A stretch of DNA of 7,055 nt from JBBQER01 sp052148155 (GTDB lineage: Bacteria; Actinomycetota; Acidimicrobiia; IMCC26256; PALSA-610), in NCBI GenBank assembly GCA_052148155.1, contig JBKQIY010000186.1:1-7055 (forward strand), in the 5' to 3' direction. A model generated the notes under the pieces. That model saw only the letters and a list, made by a program, of their open reading frames with translations, was not told the origin of the DNA and did no database searches. Positions 1-6,541 of this stretch are shown here, one piece after another (position 1 is the stretch's first letter; each line of letters begins with the position of its first letter). Made by a program: the position numbers and the translations under genes.

Positions 1-106
1 GTCATTCATCTCCGAGTGATTCGTTTCCGACTCAAGGACGACCTCGGTTCGTCAGCCGCAATATCGCGGTCTGAGGAACCGCGGAGGGCATATGGTCACC
101 GGCAGC

Positions 107-114
107 AGAGGAGA
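107..114 (+). promoter_or_regulatory. Ribosome binding site deciding the VOC start
   Basis: AGAGGAGA contains an AGGAG core at 109-113 placed 8 bases before the ATG at 122. The in-frame ATG at 92 has a GGAGGG (83-88) only 3 bases upstream, which is too close for normal initiation, so 122 is preferred. The protein starting at 122 also begins right where the VOC fold normally begins. Confidence 0.6.
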
Positions 115-121
115 TGGTGCG

Positions 122-496
122 ATGGCCGTTGAGACGCTGGGGATCCGACACGTCCACGTCTTGGTCAGCGACCAGGACCGCTCCATTTCGTTCTACCGGG
201 ACGTCTTCGGCATGGAGATCGACTTTCGCGACGGCAATATCGTCTTCCTTCAATCGCCGAACCGCCGTGACGACCTCGCGTTGCATCTCGCGGTCACGGA
301 GGATGAGAAGGCCCGAGTTGGGCTGCAAGGTGGCTGCGAACATTTCGGTATCACGGTCACGGACCGCGGAAGGCTCGATCACTGCATCGCCTTGGTCATC
401 GCGTCCGGTGGTGGCTTGGTCGACAAGGGCGAGCACGCCCCTGGTGTCCCTTACGCGTACGTGACGGATCCGGACGGATATGTGATCGAGATCTGA
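122..496 (+). CDS. VOC superfamily protein (glyoxalase/bleomycin-resistance/dioxygenase fold)
   Basis: This encodes a 124-residue cytoplasmic protein, the usual size of one VOC unit made of two beta-alpha-beta-beta-beta modules. The N-terminal signature reads RHVHVLVSDQDRSISFYRDV (residues 9-28). The second module carries EHFGITV at 73-79 and the typical ending DPDGYVIEI at 116-124. Putative metal ligands fall where the family has them: H10, H55, H74 and E123, so a metal-dependent activity is plausible. Family members include glyoxalase I, ring-cleavage dioxygenases, epimerases and fosfomycin or bleomycin resistance proteins; nothing visible picks a substrate, so no specific enzyme is named. 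The start at 122 is chosen by the ribosome site; an alternative ATG at 92 would add ten residues. It appears monocistronic, with no adjacent gene on the same strand within 600 bases. A 6-bp hairpin (CGCGGT at 65-70 with ACCGCG at 78-83) lies upstream but has no proven role. Confidence 0.85.
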   Translation: MAVETLGIRHVHVLVSDQDRSISFYRDVFGMEIDFRDGNIVFLQSPNRRDDLALHLAVTEDEKARVGLQGGCEHFGITVTDRGRLDHCIALVIASGGGLVDKGEHAPGVPYAYVTDPDGYVIEI

Positions 497-1111
497 CCTC
501 TGTTGCTGACAACATCGTCGTGCGGTGGTGCGATGTGCGTGGTATGGCGACGAGCCGACGCTGCGTTCGTCGCGGCTGCAAGCGTTGTCGGATGCGCCGG
601 ACCCCCACGGTCGACACACGGCATGCGGCGGCTCACACGACCGCGGCTGAAAACGATGGATCGAACTGAACCCGAGGTCCGTGTTCGACGGGCTGGGCGA
701 TGTGCCGGTTGCTCGGAAAGAAGAACCGGTGTACTGCGGACCGGAACAACGCCCGGCCGGTTGCTTTGTGGAGAACATCGACCGGGTCGACCGCCCAGCC
801 TGAACGTTCGATCACAGAAGCGAGACCGGCCGACAAGACTGGCGCACCCGGAAAGGATCGCGCCTCGATCGGGCACGCCCATCCTCGAGGCGATGCCGCT
901 GAGCCACTCCGCCTCGGGAGATCGAAACGTTCGAGAGCTCTCGACGGGAAAGGCGTGAGCACGGTCCTGAGGTACACGCCGGCGACGGGTTTCCCCCCGG
1001 ACTCAACGGCGCCGGAGCTGCCTCTGGCGACCGTCTGATGTCGGTCTGAGCCTCCGTCTAGAGCGAGGCTGGTGGTTGGCTCTTTAGCTGGCTTGGCGGG
1101 TTCCCGATGTC
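497..1111. other. Intergenic stretch without a convincing gene
   Basis: Open frames exist on both strands here, but their products are rich in Arg, Ser, Pro and Thr, show no recognisable motif, and look like chance frames in GC-rich DNA. The - strand frame at 633-977 gives the least biased protein but has no known signature. A 6-bp inverted repeat, AGCCTC (1049-1054) with GAGGCT (1065-1070), lies about 40 bases before the start at 1112 and could sit in that gene's leader. The promoter of the downstream c-di-GMP gene probably lies at the right end, but I cannot point to clear -35 and -10 boxes. Confidence 0.5.
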
Positions 1112-3418
1112 ATGAGGATGACCGCTGCGGTGGCACGATCGGGCGACGGCCGAGGCGGTCACGTCGCGCTTGTGCTTGTGCCCAGTGTTCTCACCGCGGT
1201 CGCGTTCATGGTGGCCTCCTATTTCGGTCTCGTCGGTGACCTACCGCTTTGGCTGTTGTTGACGTTGTTGGCAGTCTCGGGCGTCGTGGGAGAACTCACA
1301 GTTGGTCTGGTGAAACCCGACGCGACCACAGCGGCCTTGCATTTTGCGGTTGCTTCGCAGGTGTTATCGGTATCGGCGATTATCTACGCGATCGGGTGGG
1401 GACCCACGTTGACGATCGGCTACGTCTTCGTGGTCGCGCGCCTGCTCGACAAGGGCGGCGCGCGGGTGTGGCGCGCGACGTTGGGTTGGACAGTGCTGGG
1501 TATCGCGCTGGGGCAGACGGCGATTGGCCTCGGCATCGTACCGACGTATGTGCCACCACCGTATGTGCATGGGCTTGCCGCGCTGGGAATCTTGGGTATG
1601 GCGTTCGTGATGTGGTTGCTCGGCACGAAGACGGAACAAAATGAGTGCTCGGACCGCGAGGTGCGCTCTACGTTGTCGTTGCTGACCGCGACCCTCGACT
1701 CAACCGCCGACGGCATCTTGGTCGTCGACTCCCACGGGGCGATCACACAATTCAACGCGCAGTTCGCACAGATGTGGCGAATAACCGAACAGGTACTCGC
1801 AAGTCGTGATGATGGTGCCGCGATCCAGTTCGTGATGGACCAACTCGTCCGGCCCGAGCTTTTCACCGCGAAGGTCGACGAGTTATACACGCATCCGGAC
1901 GCCAAAAGCGACGACACGCTCGAGTTCAAAGACGGCCGCAAGTTCGAACGGCACTCCCAACCTCAACGCGTCGACGGCACCATCGTCGGGCGGGTGTGGA
2001 GCTTCCGTGACGTCACCGACCGCAACCGACTCCTCGACGAACTCGCCCATCAGGCCTTCCACGACGGGCTCACCGGTCTTGCCAACCGAGCCCTGCTCCA
2101 CGACCGGCTCGACCACGCACTTGCCCGATCGCGGCGCTCAGCCGCCACCGTCGCCGTCCTGTTCTGCGACCTCGACGGCTTCAAAATGATCAACGACACG
2201 CTCGGCCACGACGCCGGCGACCTGTTGCTCATCGACGTCGCGCGGCGGATCGAATACAACATTCGAGACGGCGACACCGCGGCGCGTCTAGGCGGCGACG
2301 AGTTCGCGATCGTGCTCGACGAGACCACAACCGACGACACCACCACCTTGGCGCGGCGGCTCCTCGACACCCTCCGAGAACCGTTTGTCGTCAACGGCCG
2401 CGAGATCTTCGTCGCCGCGTCGATCGGCATCGCCGAAAACCGTACCAACGCGCTCGACGCCGACGAGCTGCTCTGTCGCGCCGACATCGCCATGTACGCC
2501 GCGAAATCGCGGGGCCGGAACCGCATCGAAGTGTTCGAACCCACGATGCAAACAGACCTCGCTGCACGCCAAGCGCTCCACGGCGATCTCCGACACGCAC
2601 TCCAAGACGGCCAACTCAGTGTCCACTACCAGCCGCTATGCGACCTCGACACCCAAACCATCGAGTCCTTCGAAGCCCTCGCCCGTTGGAACCACCCAAC
2701 CCGAGGGCTCGTCGGACCGGACGACTTCATTCCCATCGCCGAAGAAGCCGGCCTCATTGTCGATATCGGCCGCTACGTCTTGCGCGAAGCCTGCCAACAA
2801 ACGGCCCAATGGCGGGCACTTCCCGGCGCGCAGAGCCTGTGTATCGGCGTCAACGTCTCCTCCCACCAACTCGCGGACGAGCACTTCGTCGCCGACGTCC
2901 AGACCGCACTTACCGAAACCGGACTCCCGCCAACCGCGCTCATCCTCGAACTCACCGAAAGCACCCTCCTGTCCGACACGTCGCTCGTCCAAGCGCGACT
3001 TGAGGCCCTCAAGCGCCTCGGGATCCGCATCGCGATCGATGACTTCGGCACCGGGTACTCCTCGCTCGCCTACCTGCGTGCGTTTCCTATCGACTTCCTC
3101 AAAATCGATAAGTCGTTCGTCAACGAACTCAGCCAAACGACCAGCGACCAAGGACTTGTCATGGTCCGATCGATCATCAGTATCGGACACAACCTCAACC
3201 TCGGTGTCATCGCTGAAGGCATCGAACAGACCGCCCAACTCGACGAGCTCCGCGACGCCGGCTGCAACACCGGCCAGGGCTACCTCTTCGCCCGACCCGT
3301 CCCACCCGACCAGATCCCCGAACTCCTCGTCCACAACATCGCAGCGGCCGCCGCTGGTCACAACGATCGCGACCAGAGTCGACAAGAGACCGATACCCGG
3401 CGGCTGAGCGAGCATTGA
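1112..3418 (+). CDS. Membrane PAS-GGDEF-EAL protein (diguanylate cyclase/c-di-GMP phosphodiesterase)
   Basis: This 768-residue protein is predicted to make and/or break the second messenger c-di-GMP at the inner face of the membrane. Residues about 17-171 hold roughly six hydrophobic segments (17-40, 44-66, 73-94, 97-112, 122-144, 150-171) that match no sensor domain I can name. A PAS domain follows at about 185-303. The GGDEF domain (about 306-475) has DGLTGLANR, metal Asp D353, the motif GGDEF at 394-398, and the product-inhibition I-site RxxD at R385-D388. The EAL domain (about 485-740) has EALAR from E521, N581, E613 and E616 in ELTES, D643-D644 in DDFGTGYSS, K664, E702 and E705, and Q722, so every residue needed for phosphodiesterase activity is present. 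Both domains therefore look catalytically competent; which one dominates cannot be read from sequence. ATG 1112 has only a weak ribosome site, and ATG 1118 is an alternative. It is not in an evident operon. Codon choice shifts between the membrane part (many TTG Leu codons) and the catalytic part (mostly CTC). Confidence 0.95.
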   Translation: MRMTAAVARSGDGRGGHVALVLVPSVLTAVAFMVASYFGLVGDLPLWLLLTLLAVSGVVGELTVGLVKPDATTAALHFAVASQVLSVSAIIYAIGWGPTLTIGYVFVVARLLDKGGARVWRATLGWTVLGIALGQTAIGLGIVPTYVPPPYVHGLAALGILGMAFVMWLLGTKTEQNECSDREVRSTLSLLTATLDSTADGILVVDSHGAITQFNAQFAQMWRITEQVLASRDDGAAIQFVMDQLVRPELFTAKVDELYTHPDAKSDDTLEFKDGRKFERHSQPQRVDGTIVGRVWSFRDVTDRNRLLDELAHQAFHDGLTGLANRALLHDRLDHALARSRRSAATVAVLFCDLDGFKMINDTLGHDAGDLLLIDVARRIEYNIRDGDTAARLGGDEFAIVLDETTTDDTTTLARRLLDTLREPFVVNGREIFVAASIGIAENRTNALDADELLCRADIAMYAAKSRGRNRIEVFEPTMQTDLAARQALHGDLRHALQDGQLSVHYQPLCDLDTQTIESFEALARWNHPTRGLVGPDDFIPIAEEAGLIVDIGRYVLREACQQTAQWRALPGAQSLCIGVNVSSHQLADEHFVADVQTALTETGLPPTALILELTESTLLSDTSLVQARLEALKRLGIRIAIDDFGTGYSSLAYLRAFPIDFLKIDKSFVNELSQTTSDQGLVMVRSIISIGHNLNLGVIAEGIEQTAQLDELRDAGCNTGQGYLFARPVPPDQIPELLVHNIAAAAAGHNDRDQSRQETDTRRLSEH

Positions 3419-3419
3419 C

Positions 3420-3963
3420 GGATTCGGACGCGCAGCGTACGGACGCGAGCTCTTCCACCTTCGACCGAGCCCCCGACCTCTCGCTGGATGGGTCACGACC
3501 TTGTGGCCGTCGGTCGCGACCGCCGAAGAAGCGATACGAGCGCGCCACAAGGGCACCTTTGGTCGCGACGTCGAACTGGTCGAACTGACCGGCCGCCGCG
3601 ACCTGGCCCGCGTGTCGCGGATCGGCCCCGCGTAACCGACTCCGCTCGACCAGCTCCGCAAACGCGACGCAAACCTCGCTTGCGGTGTGCCGGTCCCGAG
3701 CCCTCAGTTCCGAGGCGAACTGACGCACAAAAGGACACGTTCGCCGCCAAGGGCTGGTTGTCGCCTACCCAACCTCGGTGCGCGTCTTCGACGCCGCCAC
3801 CCTCAAGTCGCTGACCCAAACGATCGCACTCACCGGCACGCTGCTCGATGAGGTATCCAGCAGCCTCGATAGGAGCGAAGCGGTCGTCGCAGGCACGCAA
3901 GGATGGCGCCTCATCGACCTCGACGCACAACCTGCAGAGAATGACGAGAACAAGCGCCTCTAA
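3420..3963 (+). pseudogene. Decayed gene of unknown function behind the EAL gene
   Basis: Two protein-like reading segments join if one stop and one frame change are allowed. The first segment (frame of 3423) is open from 3408 to a TAA at 3633-3635 and includes GTFGRDVELVELTGRRDLAR. Past the TAA the same frame stays protein-like, including TPLDQLRKRDANLACG, to about 3730. The second segment (frame of 3778) opens after a TGA at 3721 and runs to TAA at 3961-3963. It contains GLVVAYPTSVRVFDAATL and an acidic, hydrophilic tail. Third positions are mostly G or C in both segments, unlike the Arg-rich alternative frames. A frame change near 3727-3745 would unite them into about 180 codons. No start codon with a ribosome site is evident, so the 5' end may also be lost. 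I do not recognise the family. The 3' part could instead be a short intact gene from GTG 3778 (61 residues), though no good ribosome site precedes it. Confidence 0.4.
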
Positions 3964-4102
3964 TACCCCGAATTCTCCTAATCCTGGCCACTCCGACCCA
4001 ATGCGGGACTGTCGCAGGTCAGGATGGGGGTCCGGCGCTGGCTCGTGTTTCCGTTTCATCACCTGAACGATTACGTTGGCGGCGGGTCGCGCTCGGCCTG
4101 TT

Positions 4103-4134
4103 CTCGGTATTTCTCGCACAACGGTGATGCCGAG
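4103..4134 (+). other. Possible leader hairpin before the first secreted gene
   Basis: CTCGGTAT (4103-4110) can pair with ATGCCGAG (4127-4134) over 8 bp including one G-U pair, with a 16-base loop. It ends 11 bases before the AAGGGGG ribosome site of the gene starting at 4159. It could be a leader structure or chance in GC-rich DNA. Confidence 0.2.
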
Positions 4135-4158
4135 GAGTGATCTCTAAGGGGGTTGGGG

Positions 4159-4599
4159 ATGCGTCGTTTCGGAGTAATTCTGGTTGTGATCGCCGCGGCG
4201 CTGGTCACCGCGGTTCCGTTAGCTTCAACGGCTGGGGCAACTGCCGCGCCAGCTTCGTGTGCGGCATTGAGCGGGACCTTGACCGGCACTGCGACACTCT
4301 CGAAGTGCACCGATCCTGCGAACACTGGCGGTTCGGGCAAGTTGGTGATCAACGTGAAGACGTTGGTCGGCACAGTGACGTGGAACAAGACTGGGACGAC
4401 CACCATCAAACTCACGTACACAGTGCCCAAGGTGAACAAGTGCGCGAAGCCCACGATTGAGGTGGTGCTCGGCGGATCGGTCACTGGCGGAAAAGGTGCC
4501 GCGTTGAAGTCGATCCCTGCAAAGTCGAAGATCTCTGCGACGGCGTGTTACGGGACGAAGACCGCAACGCTTCTCCCGAAGACCGTTTTCACGTTCTAA
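4159..4599 (+). CDS. Small exported protein, four-cysteine TGGSGK family, copy 1
   Basis: This gene encodes 146 residues. A Sec signal peptide is clear: Arg-Arg at 2-3, a hydrophobic core at about 5-21, then small residues with AGA at 25-27 and ATA at 27-29 as likely signal-peptidase I sites. The mature part is about 118 residues, rich in Thr, Lys, Gly and Val, alternating in a beta-sheet-like way, with four cysteines (C34, C50, C95, C130) that could form two disulfides outside the cell. Landmarks are TGGSGK (56-61), VTW (73-75), KVNKC (91-95) and VTGGKGAALKSIP (108-120). The same landmarks in the same order occur in the gene at 6542, so the two are paralogues. No enzyme motif is seen and the function is unknown. 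ATG 4159 is chosen because AAGGGGG (4146-4152) lies 6 bases upstream; TTG 4153 is in frame but too close. It lacks a convincing lipobox before C34. The tandem hairpins begin 28 bases after the stop. Confidence 0.85.
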   Translation: MRRFGVILVVIAAALVTAVPLASTAGATAAPASCAALSGTLTGTATLSKCTDPANTGGSGKLVINVKTLVGTVTWNKTGTTTIKLTYTVPKVNKCAKPTIEVVLGGSVTGGKGAALKSIPAKSKISATACYGTKTATLLPKTVFTF

Positions 4600-4626
4600 T
4601 CGAGAGTTCGCAGTTTGATGGGTTCA

Positions 4627-4656
4627 CGCGGCCCCCGACTTCGGTCGGGGGCCGCG
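4627..4656 (+). terminator. Strong TTCG-capped hairpin, likely terminator of the 4159 gene
   Basis: CGCGGCCCCCGAC (4627-4639) pairs perfectly over 13 bp with GTCGGGGGCCGCG (4644-4656) around a TTCG loop closed by C-G, the exceptionally stable cUUCGg tetraloop. It starts 28 bases after the stop of the upstream gene. No T-run follows, so it would be a tract-less terminator or an mRNA 3'-end stabiliser. Being symmetric, it could also serve transcription arriving from the right. Confidence 0.6.
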
Positions 4657-4696
4657 ACACGTTGCCCCCGACTTCGGTCGGGGGGCGCGACACGTT
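4631..4696 (+). repeat. Tandem 33-bp direct repeat, two units, each a hairpin
   Basis: Unit 1 spans 4631-4663 and unit 2 spans 4664-4696. They differ at one base only: C at 4652 versus G at 4685. Each begins GCCCCCGACTTCGGTCGGGG and ends GCGACACGTT. In unit 2 the core stem is 8 bp (4665-4672 with 4677-4684) and the base change interrupts its extension, whereas unit 1 also recruits flanking bases for 13 bp. The C-run of either unit could also pair with the G-run of the other. Confidence 0.85.
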
Positions 4697-5031
4697 CCAA
4701 CTGGCCGCGCTGGTTGCACTCCGACTGAGGTGCAGTCGCCTGCTGGGATATCGGCTCACCTTGTGGCGATATCCAAAGCGGCGGCGTCCCGGTACGTGTG
4801 ACGATCTCGGCGCGGCCGCGGTGACCCAACCCGACATCCAGGGCCGATAGCCGTCATCACGGACCCTGCGCGACGCTCCCTAATGACGCGCTGGGGTGCC
4901 GCCGACGGTACGGCGACGTTCGCAACCGTGGCTGAGCGTCACGTCAGCAGCGTCCGTATCGGCGCGTGGCGCACCTTGTTCGGCGCGCGGTCCGGGGATC
5001 CGGTGATCTCCGAGGTACCCGGCATGCGCGG
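4697..5031. other. Intergenic stretch between convergent genes
   Basis: Apart from the inverted repeat at 4746-4774, nothing is recognisable. Frames such as 4883-5068 on the + strand give products without motifs or a good ribosome site. I see no clear terminator for the - strand gene ending at 5032. Confidence 0.4.
4746..4774. other. Inverted repeat GGATATCG-N13-CGATATCC
   Basis: Perfect 8-bp arms at 4746-4753 and 4767-4774 are separated by 13 bases. Inside the loop, CAC (4757-4759) can pair with GTG (4763-4765), so an RNA hairpin is possible as well as a two-fold protein site. It lies 50 bases past the tandem hairpins and about 260 bases past the end of the - strand serine hydrolase frame. 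No start codon of a supported gene is close, so an operator role is unproven. Confidence 0.35.
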
Positions 5032-5852
5032 CTATGGCGCGGCGGGAACTTCGCCCCACGTGTGGTAGAGGAGTTCGCCGATCGCGCCAAACGCGACGGG
5101 CGCCGAATCATCTGGGCGACTGGCGAAGTCCGTCTGCTCGTCGGCCATTGCCGCGACGATCCATGCAGCGGTGTCGGTCTCGAAGAGACCAGAGTCGATG
5201 AAGCGGCCGACGCCGTTACCGGTCTTGTTGTACACCCTCACCGGCATCTGGATGCCGACGTCAGCTGCGTAGGCCATGTGCGGGAGCCGTCGCGGTAGTC
5301 CGAGCAGGTGTTGTTGGCGGAACAGCATCTCGCGCGCTCGTCGGCCGAGATGCGCGTACAGCTCGGCCAGATCGCGTGGCGACGACCATGAGAACGACTC
5401 TCCGGCGAGCGCCCGTTCCAGCGTGATGGACTGGTTGAGCTGCGCGGTTGGGCAGCCGAGTGCGGCGGTCGTCGCGTTGATCGCGGGAGCGCCTCCCAGT
5501 ACTTCGATGAGCATGGCGGTCGCCGTGTTGTCGGACACGATGATCATGAGCCAGGCAAGGTCATCGAGCGTCGGTTCCAAGCCGTCGGCGAGGTAGCGCA
5601 GCACGCCTGAGCCGTCGAACCGTCGCTCGGGCCCAGACCCACGCGTCGCCGCGGGTCGAGCACACTGGCGTCGACACATCGCTCGTAGTGCAGCAAGATC
5701 GCCGTCTTCACGCTGCTCTCGGCAGGAAAGATCCGATCGTCGCTGACGACGACGGTGTCGCCTGTGGTCAGGTTGCGTGCGTAGACACCGAACACGCCCG
5801 GTCGTCTGTCGAGAACGTCCTCAAGGTCTTGAGTCAAAGTCACAGAAGTCAC
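5032..5852 (-). pseudogene. Frameshifted class A beta-lactamase-fold serine hydrolase
   Basis: Two - strand frames together spell one serine hydrolase of about 273 residues. The upstream frame, from about 5852, has GVYARNL and then the nucleophile motif SxxK (SSVK, 5717-5706). The downstream frame, open from 5679 to the TAG at 5034-5032, has GSGVLRYLADGL, the second motif SDN (from 5535), SSPRDLAELYAHL, and the third motif KTG in YNKTGN (Lys codon 5226-5224). All three active-site motifs of the penicillin-recognising family are thus present but split by a -1 frame difference near 5628-5634; one lost base would explain it. The canonical class A ExxLN omega-loop motif is not seen, so D,D-peptidase-like or esterase activity is as likely as lactam hydrolysis. 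No signal peptide is evident, as in many actinobacterial relatives I know of. The start is uncertain: GTG 5852 and GTG 5843 (product MTLTQDLED) both lack a good ribosome site. It could be a true pseudogene, a sequencing error, or less likely recoding. Confidence 0.85.
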
Positions 5853-6541
5853 GCTCGGTGCTGCGCCGCGCGATTCGATACATCCGGGCGTCCGTCGTGC
5901 ACGAGACGCAGACTGCTTCGTTCCGCCCTCGTGATGCGAGTCGGTGGATGCCGCATACTCGTCCGGGCGTGTTGAGCAGGTGCTCGCGTTGGCGAGAGCG
6001 GGCCCGGGTCGGGACGGTCGAGGACCGGCATGTGACCTGTTTCGACCGTCTTGTCCGCCTCGTCGAGCCGATTTGGCTGCCATGACGGTCCGTCGGCTCG
6101 ATACACCATCTGAATCGACAGTTTTCGGGCCACGTTGGAGAACAGCTTTCGCATCTCCGCTCGTGAACCTCGCTGGTTTCGGCGTGATGCGGTGTTTGAC
6201 CTGGACTGAATTCCGCTCGGCTAACCAGCCTTCACGGCTCAGGGCATGTCATTTCGGGCGTTTCATTTTTCCATCGGGACGATCACACGCGGTTGACGCG
6301 AAAGGATCCGGTTGTTCCTCACCCAAGCCAAGGGCGGGATGGCCGTTATCGAACGCAAGCGTCGTCGCCCGGAACGTTTGCCCAACCAGAGGCTTGTCGT
6401 GCCTGCCTGAACGGTGGCGTTCTTCCGCGGCTACCAAGGCAGTGGTGTCAAAGAGCGCGGCCGTATGTAGCTGGGCCCGTCAGTTGGTAGCGATTGGCGG
6501 TTATCGTGGGTTCGTATTCGACCGACTAGAGGGGCGTTGTC
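5853..6541. other. Poorly coding stretch with possible gene relics
   Basis: No gene is firmly supported. On the - strand, 5849-6154 is open for 101 residues and its stop overlaps the GTG at 5852 as GTGA; the first 50 residues look protein-like and the rest does not. Also on the - strand, 6249-6479 is open for 76 codons, with QTFRATTLAFDNGHPALGLG, ending in KMKRPK, with fairly GC-rich third positions but no recognised family. On the + strand a long frame crosses this region and continues into the 6542 gene in another phase; it is Ser/Arg-rich and unsupported. An 8-bp inverted repeat (6430-6437 with 6484-6491) and probably the promoter of the 6542 gene lie at the right end. Confidence 0.4.
6528..6534 (+). 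promoter_or_regulatory. Ribosome binding site of the second secreted gene
   Basis: AGAGGGG lies 7 bases before the ATG at 6542 and fixes that start. It parallels the AAGGGGG before the paralogue at 4159, at nearly the same spacing. Confidence 0.6.

Noticed and set aside
32..778. 248-residue open frame on the - strand
   Set aside because: It lies antisense to the well-supported VOC gene and its product is Arg/Ser/Thr-rich without motifs; GC-rich DNA readily gives such shadow frames.
1021..1111. c-di-GMP riboswitch before the GGDEF-EAL gene
   Set aside because: Only a simple 6-bp inverted repeat is present; no conserved GEMM-type core could be found by eye.
2636..3661. 341-residue open frame on the - strand, and a 340-residue + strand frame at 2385-3407
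   Set aside because: Both overlap the GGDEF-EAL gene, whose motifs are intact. Their composition (Gly/Val/Glu-rich or Ser/Pro/Thr-rich) is that of shadow frames.
3493..4119. 208-residue open frame on the - strand
   Set aside because: It is antisense to the decayed + strand gene, whose third positions are the GC-rich ones. The - strand product has no recognisable motif.
4159..4599. Lipoprotein reading of the first secreted protein, with C34 as a lipidated cysteine
   Set aside because: The residues before C34 (PAS) do not make a normal lipobox, and the equivalent cysteine of the paralogue lacks one too.
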